The position numbers were made by a program, and so were the translations under genes. Positions 1 through 10,307 of a DNA stretch of 64,000 nt are shown in pieces. The notes under the pieces were generated by a model. It made no database searches. It saw only the letters and a list, made by a program, of their open reading frames with translations, and was not told the DNA's origin. This stretch comes from Bordetella holmesii ATCC 51541 (GTDB lineage: Bacteria > Pseudomonadota > Gammaproteobacteria > Burkholderiales > Burkholderiaceae_B): the NCBI GenBank assembly GCA_000612485.1, contig CP007494.1, forward strand, positions 1,054,001-1,118,000. The letters are read 5' to 3'. The number at the start of each line of letters is the position of its first letter. The first letter of the stretch is position 1.

Positions 1-2
1 CG

Positions 3-902
3 CTCTACAACGCCTTCGGGCAGCGTCAGATCACCACGCTTTTTACACAATCCAATCAGTATCGTGTAGTCATGGAGGTCGACCGCGCGCTGGCTGCGAC
101 GCCGCAGGCGTTGGAACGTATTTATCTGCAAACCGCGGCCGGTCAACCGATCCCCCTCTCCGCCCTGGCGACGGTGACGCAGCGCGAAGCCCCCCTGAGC
201 CTGTCACGCCTGGGGCAGTTCCCTTCGGTCAACGTCTCCTTCAACCTGGCGTCTGGCGCCTCGCTCGGGCAGGCCGTCCAGGAGATCCAGGACACCCGTG
301 CAGGTATCGGCATGCCCGCCGGGGTCGAGTTGCGCATGCAAGGCGCCGCCGCCGCATTCCAGGCCTCGCTGTCCAACACACTCTGGCTGATGCTGGCCGC
401 CATCATCACCATGTACCTGGTGCTGGGCATGTTGTATGAGAGCGCCATTCACCCCATCACGATTCTTTCCACTCTGCCTTCGGCCACGGTCGGTGCGCTG
501 CTTGCGCTCATGATCAGCAACCGTCCGCAGGATCTGATCGCTGTAATCGGCATCATTCTGCTGATCGGACTCGTCAAGAAGAACGGCATCATGATGGTGG
601 ACTTCGCGCTGGAGGCCGAGCGTCAGCGCGGCCTGACGCCAAAGGCTGCCATCCGCGAGGCCGCCTTGCTGCGGTTGCGCCCCATACTGATGACGACCCT
701 GGCCGCCTTGTTCGGTGCGCTGCCACTGATGCTGGCCAACGGCTCGGGGGCCGAGCTGCGCCAGCCCCTGGGCTGGGTCATGGTGGGCGGACTGCTGGTG
801 AGTCAGGTACTTACCCTGTTCACCACGCCGGCCGTCTATCTTTTTTTCCATAAGTTCGGGCAACGTCGCGCCTGGAAAACCCGGGCCGAGCCGCGCTCAT
901 GA
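3..902 (+). CDS. RND multidrug efflux permease (MdtB/AcrB-like), C-terminal part
   Basis: The reading frame is open from the window edge, so the N-terminus lies outside. The visible ~299 residues are the last third of an HAE1-type inner-membrane RND proton antiporter: part of the periplasmic domain, then TM helices with conserved stretches [19 protein letters not shown] and [17 protein letters not shown]. It ends in an ATGA overlap with a second RND gene at 899, as in tandem MdtB-MdtC-type pairs that share one membrane-fusion protein; that partner would lie upstream, out of view. No lesion is seen in the visible part. The exact substrate cannot be told. MdtB-like assignment is inferred from the tandem arrangement. 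Confidence 0.85.
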   Translation, partial: LYNAFGQRQITTLFTQSNQYRVVMEVDRALAATPQALERIYLQTAAGQPIPLSALATVTQREAPLSLSRLGQFPSVNVSFNLASGASLGQAVQEIQDTRAGIGMPAGVELRMQGAAAAFQASLSNTLWLMLAAIITMYLVLGMLYESAIHPITILSTLPSATVGALLALMISNRPQDLIAVIGIILLIGLVKKNGIMMVDFALEAERQRGLTPKAAIREAALLRLRPILMTTLAALFGALPLMLANGSGAELRQPLGWVMVGGLLVSQVLTLFTTPAVYLFFHKFGQRRAWKTRAEPRS

Positions 903-3900
903 TCCGCGCCCTGATCAAACGCCCCATTGCCAGTATCTTTCTGGGTCTGGCGTTGATACTGGTGGGCCTGACTGCCTGGCGCCTGCTGCCCGTCGCGCCG
1001 CTGCCCCAAGTGAATTTCCCGACCATCGAGGTGCGCGCCGAACTGCCCGGCGCCAGCCCGGAGAGCATCGCCAGCACCGTGGCCGCACCGCTTGAGCGTG
1101 CCTTGGGGTCCATCCCGGGCGTGACGGCCATCAGCTCCTCCAGCAACCAGGGGGCTACCCGCGTTCTGCTGCAGTTCGCGCTGGATCGCGACATCAACGC
1201 CGCAGCCCGGGACGTGCAGGCCGCCATCAACGCTTCGCAAAGCGATCTTCCGGCCGGCATGCCCGGCAGCCCGACCTACCGCAAAGTGAATCCGTCGCAG
1301 GCGCCCATCATGGCGCTGGCCCTGAGCTCGCCCACGCGCTCGGCAGGCGCGTTGTATGACATCGGCGCATCGATCCTGGCGCAGCGCCTGGCTCAGGTCA
1401 GCGGAGTGGGGGAAATCACACTCGGAGGCAGCTCCTTGCCTGCCGTACGCGTGCAGATCAACCCTAACCTGGCCGCGCACTACGGGCTCGCGCTCGATGA
1501 CGTGCGAAACGCCATCGATAGGGCGGCCACGCTCGGCCCTCAGGGTACGGTAGAGACGTCCGATCAGCGCTGGGAAGTTGCTACGCCAAGCCAACCCCGC
1601 ACCGCGCGCGACTTCGAGACCTTGATCTTGCGGCATCGCGACGGAGCCGTCACGCGCCTGGGCCAAATTGCCCGCGTGAGCGATTCTGTCGAAGACCGCT
1701 ACAGCAGCGGGTTCCACAATGAGCACCCGGCTGTCGTGCTCACCATCAGCCGGCAACCGGGCGCCAACATCCTCGACACCATCGCCACCATCGACGCCAC
1801 GCTGCCCGCGCTGCGCGCCCTGATGCCAGCGGACGTCGCGCTCACCGTCGTGCTGGATCGCTCCGCAGGCATCAAAGCTACGTTGAAAGAGGCCCATATC
1901 ACCCTGGGCCTGGCGACGCTGCTCGTCATCCTTGTGGTGTGGGGTTTTCTGGGCGACTGGCGCGCCGCGGCGATTCCCAGCCTGGCGATTCCCATCAGCC
2001 TGATCGCCACATTCGCGGTGATGTATCTGGCCGGCTTCTCTCAAAACAACCTGTCGCTCATGGCACTCATCGTCGCGGCCGGCCTGGTGGTCGACGACGC
2101 CATCGTCGTACTGGAGAACATCCGCCGCCACATGGAGGCGGGGCTGTCGCCCAGACGCGCCGCGCTGCGCGGCGCCAGCGAAGTAAGGTTCACGCTGGTG
2201 GCCATGACACTGGCGCTGACCGTCGTGTTCGCCTCGATTCTCTTTATGGGCGGGTTGGTCGAACGCCTGTTTCGCGAGTTCTCCGTCACGCTGATCGCCG
2301 CCACGCTGATCTCATTGGGCGTGGCAGGCATCATCATCCCCAGCCTGTGCGCGGCCTGGCTGAAACCGGCGCCGCCACGCACAGGCCCAAGCCTGTTTGG
2401 CAAACTCCAGCACGCTTACGGCACCAGCCTGTGGCGCATATTGCGCCACCCGCGCCTGACGATGACGGCTCTGGCGGCCATCATCGGACTGAACATTCTC
2501 CTCTATGCGCAGGCGCCCAAGGGATTCTTGCCCACCTAGGATACCGGTCAGCTGTTGGGATTTGTTCGCGGCGACGACGGTTTTTCCTTCCAGGTCATGC
2601 AGCCCAAGATCGACGCCTATCGCCAACTGGTCCTCGCACACCCCGCGGTCCAGGATGTCATCGGCTACAACGGCGGCAGCCTGGGCATCAGCAACTCGTT
2701 CTTTCTCATCCGACTCAAGTCCGACCGCAAAGAGCGCGCCGCCCAAGTCGTGGAATGGTTGCGTACCCATGCCCCGCAAGTCGCCGGCGGCATGTTCTAC
2801 GTGAATGTGGATCAGGATCTGCGCCTGCCCGGCGGCTTCAATACCTCCGGAGATCAGGAGCTCGCCATCCTCGCCAGCGACGTCAACATGCTGCGGCTAT
2901 GGTCGCGCAACATTTCGCAGAAACTGCAGGATGGCTCCGAGCTTCAGAGCGTGGACGCCGTCGGAGACGCCGCGACACAGCAGGTGTTCATCGAAATAGA
3001 CCGCCTTGCCGCCCAGCGCCTCGGCGTCGACATGAAGACGGTTGCCAGCGTGTTGTCCAATTCGTTCAGTCAACGGCAGGTCGCCACGCTGTACGATCCG
3101 CTGAATCAATACCGCGTCGTACTCGAGCTGGACCCACGCTACACCGAAGATCCTGATGTCCTCGAGCGCGTTCAGGTACTGACGGCCGCCGGCGAACGCG
3201 TACCGCTGACCGCCTTCGCCAACTACACCTACAGCATGGTCAACGACCGCGTCTTTCATGACGGGCAGTTTGTGGCAACGGGCCTGGGATTTTCGCTTGC
3301 GCCGGGAGTATCGCTGGAGCAAGGCCTCATGGCCATCGACCGCGCCATGGCTGAACTCATGCTGCCCGTTCAGATCCAGACCCGTTTGGGCGGCAGCGCC
3401 CGAAGTTTCCAGCAGACCCTGCAGGACCAGCCGGTCTTGATCCTTGCCGTACTCATCACCATCTACCTGGTGCTCGGCGTTCTCTACGAAAGCCTGCTGC
3501 ACCCTTTGACCATTCTGTCCACCCTGCCCTCGGCAGGCATCGGCGCTCTGCTGGCGCTGCGTCTGGCAGGGATGGAGTTCTCACTCATCGCGTTGCTCAG
3601 GCTTTTTCTGCTGGTGGGCGTGGTCATGAAAAATGCAATCATGATGATCGACGTCGCGCTCGTGCTCGAGCGGCGGGAAGCACTGAACCCGCTAGCGGCC
3701 ATCCATCAGGCGGCCATGCTGCGTCTTCGGCCCATTCTCATGACCAATCGGGCTGGCCTGTTGGGTGCGCTGCCCCTGGTGCTGGGGCAAGGCGAAGGGT
3801 CAGAGTTGCGGCGGCCCTTGGGCGTGGCCATCGTCGGCGGCCTGTTCATCAGCCAGTTGCTCACGCTCTACACCACCCCGGCCGTCTATCTCGCACTGGA

Positions 3901-3949
3901 TCGACTCAAGCGCACCGGGCGCCAGGCTTGGCGCCGACGCCCATCATGA
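899..3949 (+). pseudogene. RND multidrug efflux permease (MdtC-like), interrupted by an amber codon
   Basis: Codons 1-546 (899-2536) encode the N-terminal half of an RND permease: the first TM helix, the porter domain starting PLPQVNFPTIEV, and the TM block with VVDDAIVVLENIRRHME. TAG at 2537-2539 then stops the frame. The same frame continues without a shift to 3949 with the C-terminal half. The stop falls where family members read P-(T/Q)-Q-D-T-G, so one C-to-T change turned a Gln CAG into TAG. The full gene would be about 1016 codons, normal for the family. The C-terminal half also departs from the usual motif (LLRLFLLVGVVMKNAIMM, MTNRAGLLGALPL), which suggests relaxed selection. Without suppression the pump pair is probably not functional. 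Confidence 0.9.
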
Positions 3950-3977
3950 AGGGCGCCTTGCGTTCTACACTAGGCGC

Positions 3978-4811
3978 ATGCGCATCCAACTGCTCTCCGA
4001 CCTCCATCTCGAGACCAACCCGGAATTCGAGTTCTCGCCAGCGCCGAACGCGGACATCCTGGTGCTCGCAGGCGACATCGGCTCCTATCAAGCCGGATCA
4101 CGCCTGCCGGACGCCGATTTTGGCCTGGGCCGGTTTGCCCATGCACCCGGACGCGCGCCGCACATCATTTTCGTGCCGGGCAACCACGAGTTCGATGGGC
4201 TGGGCTATCGCGCAGCAACCGAACGGCTACAGGCCATCTGTTCCCGACTTGGCATACATTGGCTCGAGCGAGAATCACTGGTGCTCGATGGCGTGCGGTT
4301 TCTAGGCACCACGCTCTGGACCGATTTCGAAGCGCTGGCTGCTGGCCAGAAGACCGAAATCCTGCGCCGCCAGCAGCTGGAGAAGGCCTATCGCGCCGCC
4401 AATTTCTATCTACGCAAAAACACAACGCTGCACGATGACGGCCAGCCCATGCTGGCCGAAGACATCCGCGCGCTGGGCCTGGAATGCCAACAATGGCTGC
4501 GAGCCCGACTGGCGCAACCCTTCGATGGCGCAACGGTCGTCATCACGCATTTCGCTCCCAGCCTGCGCAGCGCCGATCCGCGCTATGGCGTCACGCCCGG
4601 CACCGCCGGTTTCTGCAATGCGATGGATGACCTGTTCTGCCAGGCCGATGTCTGGATACACGGCCACCTGCATTGCCGCAATGACTACACGGTGCAGGAC
4701 GCCGCCAGCGGCCGGCGCTGCCACGTCATTGCCAACACGCTGGGCTACGCGAGAAAAGGCGAGCAGGCGAGCTTTGATCCTCATTGCATCATCGAACTAC
4801 CCGCCCGCTAG
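3978..4811 (+). CDS. calcineurin-like metallophosphoesterase
   Basis: The 277-residue protein carries the metallophosphoesterase motif set in order: SDLHLE (near residue 7), GDIG, GNHE, a late HFAPS and the closing GHLH (near residue 230), which together bind two metals. It is likely a soluble cytosolic hydrolase of unknown substrate. I chose the ATG at 3978 because [10 protein letters not shown] is the usual family N-terminus; the open frame runs further upstream only as an overlap with the RND gene in another frame. It converges with the SulP gene, overlapping its end by 4 bp. Confidence 0.85.
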   Translation: MRIQLLSDLHLETNPEFEFSPAPNADILVLAGDIGSYQAGSRLPDADFGLGRFAHAPGRAPHIIFVPGNHEFDGLGYRAATERLQAICSRLGIHWLERESLVLDGVRFLGTTLWTDFEALAAGQKTEILRRQQLEKAYRAANFYLRKNTTLHDDGQPMLAEDIRALGLECQQWLRARLAQPFDGATVVITHFAPSLRSADPRYGVTPGTAGFCNAMDDLFCQADVWIHGHLHCRNDYTVQDAASGRRCHVIANTLGYARKGEQASFDPHCIIELPAR

Positions 4812-6286
4812 GGATTGGAGGATGAGGCGTGCGGCTTGTCGTGCGCGGAAAAGCGCCCTACCAGCGTCGCGCTGGCCTCGTTCAGGCCCACGACCTCGAC
4901 CCGCTTACCCTCGCGCCGGAGCTTGAGGACCACCTTATCGAGCGCACCCACGGCGGAAATATCCCAGAAATGCGCCGCCGTCACATCCAGCAGGACGCCA
5001 TCGACGTCTTCCTTGAAGTCGATGGCTTCAGCGAACCGGTCTGCGGAAGCGAAGAACACCTGCCCGCGATAGTCATAACGCCGGGTGCGGCCATCCGGCG
5101 ACAAGCGTGTCTGCACGACAAACATGCGTCTGACCTTGCTGGCGAAGAACAGCCCGCTCAACACAACTCCCGTCAGCACGCCGCGCGCCAGATCGTGCGT
5201 CCAGACCACCACGGCCACGGTCGCCAGCATGACCAGCGATGACTGCCATGGGTGGGTTCTGAGCTTGAGCAAGGACTCCCAACTGAAGGTGCAGATGGAC
5301 ACCATGATCATGACGGCCACGAGCGCTGGCATGGGAATACGTGCCACCAGCGGCCCCAGCCCCACAATGAGAAACAGCAAAAAGGCGCCGGCCACAAAGG
5401 TAGACAGGCGGCTGCGTCCGCCAGAGCGGACATTGATCACCGATTGACCGATCATGGCGCACCCGCCCATGCCTCCCAGAAAGCCGGTCACCGCATTGGC
5501 AATGCCCTGCCCCTTGCACTCCCGCCGCTTATCGCTCGGCGTGTCTGTCATGTCGTCCACGATCTGCGCGGTGAGCATCGACTCCAGCAGGCCCACCGCC
5601 GCCATGGTCAACGAATACGGCAGGATGATGCGCAAAGTGTCCAGCGTAAAGGGTACCGCCGGCAGCGCAAAAGCGGGCAAGGCCGACGGCAGCGCCCCCA
5701 TGTCCCCGACCGTATTGACCGGCAACCCCCAATAGATGGACACCGCCGTGAGCACGATAATGGCCACCAGCGGCGAAGGCACCACGCGCGTCAGACGCGG
5801 CAGCAGATAAATGATCGCAAGACCCGCAGCCACCATCACATACGTCACGCCGCTCACGCCGATCAACTGGGGCAGTTGCGCCATGAAGATCAGAATCGCC
5901 AGCGCATTGACGAAGCCCGTGATAACCGATCGCGACACATATTGCATCAACAGATCCAGCCGCAAAAACCCCGCAATGACCTGAAACACACCCATCAGAA
6001 TAGTGGCGGCAAACAGATAGTCCAGACCATACTGCTTGACCAGAGGCCCCACCAGCACCGCCACGGCCGCCGTGGCCGCCGAGATCATGCCCGGACGCCC
6101 GCCCACCAATGAAATGATCACCGCGATCGAAAAAGAGGCATAAAGCCCTACACGCGGATCGACGCCAGCAATGATGGAAAAGCCAATCGCTTCCGGGATC
6201 AGGGCGAGCGCGACGAGCACGCCGGCCAGAATATCGGCGCGCGGATTGGACAGCCATTGGCCACGAGAAAAAGAATGCAACGACAT
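4808..6286 (-). CDS. SulP-family anion transporter with STAS domain
   Basis: The 492-residue inner-membrane protein starts [11 protein letters not shown] and has the SulP permease core: [21 protein letters not shown] near residue 35, many TM helices, and [21 protein letters not shown] near residue 275. A short C-terminal STAS domain follows (about 400-480; [24 protein letters not shown]). Members carry sulfate, bicarbonate or dicarboxylates by proton or sodium coupling; the substrate here cannot be read from sequence. The gene is transcribed away from the cat cluster and is separated from catB by a 446-bp region. Confidence 0.88.
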   Translation of the reverse strand: MSLHSFSRGQWLSNPRADILAGVLVALALIPEAIGFSIIAGVDPRVGLYASFSIAVIISLVGGRPGMISAATAAVAVLVGPLVKQYGLDYLFAATILMGVFQVIAGFLRLDLLMQYVSRSVITGFVNALAILIFMAQLPQLIGVSGVTYVMVAAGLAIIYLLPRLTRVVPSPLVAIIVLTAVSIYWGLPVNTVGDMGALPSALPAFALPAVPFTLDTLRIILPYSLTMAAVGLLESMLTAQIVDDMTDTPSDKRRECKGQGIANAVTGFLGGMGGCAMIGQSVINVRSGGRSRLSTFVAGAFLLFLIVGLGPLVARIPMPALVAVMIMVSICTFSWESLLKLRTHPWQSSLVMLATVAVVVWTHDLARGVLTGVVLSGLFFASKVRRMFVVQTRLSPDGRTRRYDYRGQVFFASADRFAEAIDFKEDVDGVLLDVTAAHFWDISAVGALDKVVLKLRREGKRVEVVGLNEASATLVGRFSAHDKPHASSSNP

Positions 6287-6632
6287 AAATGAGCTAACTC
6301 GAAGGTAGCAAGCGACAGATCACGGCGCGACGCGCACCGCAAGCCTCACGAGAGAGGCCATGCACTTGAGTTGTCCGGGGGATAGGCGCCCGGCCGAGCC
6401 ACCCGGCCTTGCCGGGTCCACCAGATATACCGCACGCACAGAGCGATAGGCCTTCCATTGCAGAAGACGCCGGACAATTTTACACACGCTCGACTCACCC
6501 CGTCGCCTGCGCGCGCACTGCCTGGATGGATATGACCGCATTCGTGGTCGCCATATCAAGAAGGTATAGTCTACCACCTGGCCTTACGCCAATTTATACA
6601 GCAACCATCCCTATGACAGCCATTTTTAGCTA

Positions 6633-6668
6633 ATACCCATCAGGTATTGATCTGGACCATTAAAGTAT
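6633..6668 (+). promoter_or_regulatory. BenM/CatM-type LysR operator upstream of catB
   Basis: A perfect AATACC-N5-GGTATT palindrome (6632-6648) contains ATAC-N7-GTAT, the known recognition consensus of the BenM/CatM/CatR regulators. A second, imperfect GGAC-N7-GTAT lies 21 bp further on (6654-6668), two helical turns away, as in activator plus promoter-proximal site pairs. No LysR gene is adjacent, so the regulator would act from elsewhere. The rest of the 6287-6732 gap shows no gene. Confidence 0.7.
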
Positions 6669-6698
6669 TGGACGCAGCAGGCGCGCCGGCCATATAAA
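6668..6698 (+). promoter_or_regulatory. Candidate sigma-70 promoter of catB
   Basis: TTGGAC (6668-6673) and TATAAA (6693-6698) are spaced by 19 bp and lie 35 bp upstream of the catB start. The -35 abuts the second operator half-site, as expected for a LysR-activated promoter. The spacing is long, so the call is tentative. Confidence 0.4.
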
Positions 6699-6732
6699 TC
6701 ACACCCTGACCGTCACTCTTGCAGCGTCAACC

Positions 6733-7878
6733 ATGCCCGTAGCAACTATCGAACGCATCGAAACGTCTCTCGTCGATCTCCCGACTATCCGGCCGCACAA
6801 ACTCTCAGTTGCCACGATGTACGGGCAGACACTGATGCTGGTCAAGGTGTACTGCAGCGACGGCATCGTGGGCATCGGTGAAGGCACCCCCATCGCGGGC
6901 ATGGCCTATGGGCCGGAAAGCCCCGAGGCGATGAAGCTTTCGATCGACGCCTATTTCGCGCCCGCGATGATCGGTCAGGACGCCACACGGATCCAGGAGC
7001 TGATGGCCGACCTGGGCAAGCGAGTCAAAGTGAACCACTTTGCCAAGAGCGCGCTGGAGACCGCGTTGCTGGATGCGCAAGGCAAGCGTCTGGGCGTGTC
7101 CGTCAGCGAACTGTTGGGCGGCCGACGCCGTGACCGCCTGCCGGTGGCCTGGACGCTGGCGTCGGGCGACACCGCGCGCGACATCGAGGAAGCCGAACAC
7201 ATGCTAGAGGTCCGGCGCCATCGTGTCTTCAAGCTCAAAATCGGGGCCCGGGATCCGTTACTCGACATCCAGCACGTGGCCGCCATCAAGCGCGCGCTCG
7301 GCGACCGGGGGTCCGTTCGGGTAGACGTCAATATGGCGTGGAGCGAAGCACAGGCGGCGTGGGCCGTTCCCGCGCTGGCGCAGGCCGGGTGTGAACTGGT
7401 GGAGCAGCCGGTGGCCAGTGCCGCTGCCCTGGCGCGCCTGATGCGACGCTTTCCCGTGGCGCTGATGGCCGACGAAGTGCTGCAAGGCCCCGAGAGCGCG
7501 TTTGACATCGCCCGCGAGCACGGCGCCGATGTGTTCGCCATCAAGATCGAGCAGAACGGAGGGCTGTTCGCTGCGCAGCGCGTCGCAGCCATCGCTGATG
7601 CGGCGGGCATCGAGCTGTACGGCGGCACGATGCTCGAAGGCGCAGTCAGCACAGCGGCTTCGGCACATCTGTTCGCCACCTTCGCCCAACTGCAATGGGG
7701 CACAGAACTGTTCGGTCCTTTGCTCATTACTGAAGAAATCCTGACGCAGCCGCTGGACTACAGCGACTTCGAATTGACCGTGCCCACCGGTCCTGGCCTG
7801 GGTATCGAACTGGACGATGCCAAGGTCAAACGCTTTACACGCGACGGCCTGAGCAAAGCCACGACGAAACGAGATTAA
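6733..7878 (+). CDS. catB: muconate cycloisomerase
   Basis: The 381-residue enzyme converts cis,cis-muconate to muconolactone in the catechol branch of the beta-ketoadipate pathway. It is an enolase-superfamily protein: capping domain first, then a barrel with KLK at 167-169, metal ligands D198, E224 and D247, and the opposite-face lysine K271 in IKIEQNGG. These positions fit the known CatB active site. It is the first gene of a co-directional cluster with catA 49 bp downstream, and it sits behind a BenM/CatM-type operator. The CatB rather than dipeptide-epimerase identity is supported by the neighbouring catA. Confidence 0.95.
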   Translation: MPVATIERIETSLVDLPTIRPHKLSVATMYGQTLMLVKVYCSDGIVGIGEGTPIAGMAYGPESPEAMKLSIDAYFAPAMIGQDATRIQELMADLGKRVKVNHFAKSALETALLDAQGKRLGVSVSELLGGRRRDRLPVAWTLASGDTARDIEEAEHMLEVRRHRVFKLKIGARDPLLDIQHVAAIKRALGDRGSVRVDVNMAWSEAQAAWAVPALAQAGCELVEQPVASAAALARLMRRFPVALMADEVLQGPESAFDIAREHGADVFAIKIEQNGGLFAAQRVAAIADAAGIELYGGTMLEGAVSTAASAHLFATFAQLQWGTELFGPLLITEEILTQPLDYSDFELTVPTGPGLGIELDDAKVKRFTRDGLSKATTKRD

Positions 7879-7927
7879 CCGCGGACATCCGCCTCGCATT
7901 CAGCAATAACCACACGGAGACACGACC

Positions 7928-8863
7928 ATGAGCCTCAACCTATTTGACAGCAAGGAAGTTCAGGACCTGCTGACGGCAGCCAGCAACGTGGAAGGCGGCC
8001 AGGGCACGCCGCGATTCAAACAGATTGTGCATCGTCTATTGGGCGATCTGTTCAAAGCGATCGACGATCTGGATATCACGCCGGACGAGGTTTGGGCAGG
8101 TGTGAACTACGTCAACCAATTGGGCCGCGATGGCGAGGCCGCGCTCCTGGCCGCAGGGTTGGGCCTGGAGAAGTACCTCGACATCCGCATGGATGAAGAA
8201 GACAGGCGTGCGGGCCTGCAAGGCGGTACGCCCCGCACCATCGAAGGCCCTCTGTACGTGGCGGGTGCACCGCTGCGCGCCGGAATGTCGCGGATCGATA
8301 TCGACCCGGACGCCGCCGCCGGCCCGCTGGTGATTCGCGGCGTGGTCACTGACACCAACGGCGCGCCGCTGGCCAACGCGGTGGTCGAATGCTGGCACGC
8401 CAACTCCGAAGGCTTTTACTCGCACTTCGATCCGACGGGCGCGCAGACCGATTTCAACTTGCGCGGCGCCGTCCAGACCGGCCCTGACGGCAAGTACGAG
8501 TTCCGCACCTTGATGCCGGTCGGCTACGGCTGTCCGCCCAAGGGCGCCACCCAGCAATTGCTGGACGCGCTGGGCCGCCATGGCAATCGCCCGGCGCACG
8601 TGCACTTTTTTGTCAGCGCCGACCAGCACCGCAAGCTGACCACGCAATTCAATATCGAAGGCGATCCGCTGATCTGGGATGACTTCGCCTACGCCACGCG
8701 CGAGGGCTTGATTCCGCCGGTCGTCGAGAAAACTGGTGGTGCCGCGCTAGGTTTGAAGGAAGACAGCTACAAGGAGATCGAATTCAATTTTGCGCTGACC
8801 AGCCTGGTGCAGGGCAAAGACAACCAAATCGTTCATCGCCTGCGCGCCAGCGCCGAGGCGTAA
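7928..8863 (+). CDS. catA: catechol 1,2-dioxygenase
   Basis: The 311-residue intradiol dioxygenase cleaves catechol to cis,cis-muconate. The N-terminal helical dimerisation domain is followed by the beta-sandwich. The non-haem Fe(III) ligands Y164 (GFYSHFD), Y200 (PVGYGCPP), H224 and H226 (RPAHVHFF) are all present at canonical positions. A GGAG-type ribosome site precedes the ATG. It supplies the substrate of CatB from the gene upstream. Muconolactone isomerase (catC), often next to these genes, is not in the cluster. Confidence 0.96.
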   Translation: MSLNLFDSKEVQDLLTAASNVEGGQGTPRFKQIVHRLLGDLFKAIDDLDITPDEVWAGVNYVNQLGRDGEAALLAAGLGLEKYLDIRMDEEDRRAGLQGGTPRTIEGPLYVAGAPLRAGMSRIDIDPDAAAGPLVIRGVVTDTNGAPLANAVVECWHANSEGFYSHFDPTGAQTDFNLRGAVQTGPDGKYEFRTLMPVGYGCPPKGATQQLLDALGRHGNRPAHVHFFVSADQHRKLTTQFNIEGDPLIWDDFAYATREGLIPPVVEKTGGAALGLKEDSYKEIEFNFALTSLVQGKDNQIVHRLRASAEA

Positions 8864-8870
8864 AGCCATC

Positions 8871-8898
8871 GGGCCTCTCGCCGTAACGCGCGAGGCCC
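8871..8898 (+). terminator. Hairpin between catA and the MFS gene
   Basis: GGGCCTC (8871-8877) pairs with GAGGCCC (8892-8898) right after the catA stop, followed by a T-rich but broken run. It may attenuate read-through into the transporter gene rather than fully terminate. Confidence 0.45.
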
Positions 8899-8948
8899 TC
8901 TCTATTACATACCAATAACTCGTCACGCTAAACCACGGGGGGACTCTC

Positions 8949-10292
8949 ATGTCAGCAACGATTTCCATACCCAGTCTGATCGACAAGAATCGAATGAGCG
9001 CATTTCAATGGCGCGTTCTGATTCTGTGTTTCTTGATCGCCTTGTTCGACGGATTCGATACGCAGGCGATGGCGTTTACCGGCCCGGCCATTCTGGTGGC
9101 CTTCAAATTGCAGGCCGGTGAACTGGCGCCGATTCTTACTGCCGGCATTGTCGGGATGACCGTGGGCGCCATGCTGCTGGGCCTGGTGGGCGACCGCATC
9201 GGCCGTCGCCCGGCCGCTTTGCTGGGCGTGGCCGTGTTCGGCCTGGCAACGCTGGTGACGGCGGGCGCCACCGAAACCTGGCAGATCCTGGTGTTGCGGT
9301 TTATCGCTGGCCTGGGCATGGGCGGTTGTACGCCCATCGTGCTGGCGCTGGCGGCAGAGTACGCCCCAGCGCGCTTGCGCGGCACGGTCATCACCGGGGT
9401 CCTGCTCGGCCTGCCCGCTGGCGCCATGCTGGGCGGCCTGCTGGCTGCGCGCATGCTGCCGGTGATCGGGTGGCAGGGCATCTTCATTGTGGGCGGCGTG
9501 GCTCCCCTGGTCCTGCTGATCGCCTTGTTTGCGTTACTGCCCGAATCGCTGCAGTTCAAGGCGATGCGAGGCGATACGGCGAGCCAGGGCTACGTGGCAC
9601 GCATTCTGGCAAAGATCTCGGGTCAGCTGCTGCCGGCCGGCACGCGCCTCACGGTGCCCGAAGACGCCACCATCCGCGCCAGCGTCAAGGCCTTGTTCAA
9701 GGATGGCTATGCGCGCAAGACGCTGTCGATCTGGTCGATTTACCTGCTGAACTGGGTGGCGTGGTTCATGCTGCTGTCGTGGCTGCCCACGGTGCTCAAG
9801 GCCGCCGGCTTGCCGGCCGAGCAGGCCCCCATGGGCACGTTCACCATCAACCTGGTGTTCATCGCCTGCGCAATTCCGCTCTCTTACCTTATGCCGCGCG
9901 TGCCGACCCGTTCGCTGCTGATCGCCATGTTCGCGCTGGGAATCGTGGTGTCGTTGGGACTGGGTTATGCAGGCACCGATTGGACCCTGGTGTTCATCCT
10001 GATCGGCGCGGCCGGACTGGGTGTCGGCGGCCAGCAGCTGGCGCTGAACTATCTGGTCATTGGCGCCTATCCGACCGCATTGCGCGCCACGGCCACCGGG
10101 TGGTCGATCGACATTGGCCGCGCAGGCGCCATCATCGGTTCGGCCATCGGCGGCACGGTCCTGGGCTGGGCCGGCCCGTCAGGCTTCTTCATGGTGCTTG
10201 CCATTCCGCTGGCAGGGGCATTGTTGGCCGTGCTGGCTGTTGACAAGCAATCGTCGCAGCCGGCATCGGGTGAATTGTCACGCGCACACTGA
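8949..10292 (+). CDS. MFS aromatic acid:H+ symporter (AAHS family, BenK/MucK-like)
   Basis: The 447-residue protein has 12 predicted TM helices. The first carries LFDGFDTQAMAF, the D-G-x-D signature of aromatic acid:H+ symporters. The loop after TM2 has GDRIGRRPA, the MFS motif A. Its place between catA and benD suggests uptake of benzoate or muconate across the inner membrane, but the exact ligand is inferred from context. It is followed by benD with a 15-bp gap. Confidence 0.85.
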   Translation: MSATISIPSLIDKNRMSAFQWRVLILCFLIALFDGFDTQAMAFTGPAILVAFKLQAGELAPILTAGIVGMTVGAMLLGLVGDRIGRRPAALLGVAVFGLATLVTAGATETWQILVLRFIAGLGMGGCTPIVLALAAEYAPARLRGTVITGVLLGLPAGAMLGGLLAARMLPVIGWQGIFIVGGVAPLVLLIALFALLPESLQFKAMRGDTASQGYVARILAKISGQLLPAGTRLTVPEDATIRASVKALFKDGYARKTLSIWSIYLLNWVAWFMLLSWLPTVLKAAGLPAEQAPMGTFTINLVFIACAIPLSYLMPRVPTRSLLIAMFALGIVVSLGLGYAGTDWTLVFILIGAAGLGVGGQQLALNYLVIGAYPTALRATATGWSIDIGRAGAIIGSAIGGTVLGWAGPSGFFMVLAIPLAGALLAVLAVDKQSSQPASGELSRAH

Positions 10293-10307
10293 TTGGGACT
10301 ACGCCTT

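Noticed and set aside
5252..6112. Plus-strand frame (286 codons) within the SulP gene
   Set aside because: Arg/His/Gln-rich antisense artefact. The SulP frame on the other strand carries all family motifs.
9326..10243. Second plus-strand frame inside the MFS gene
   Set aside because: Out-of-frame reading of the transporter; Arg/Gly/His-rich, with no ribosome site or motif.
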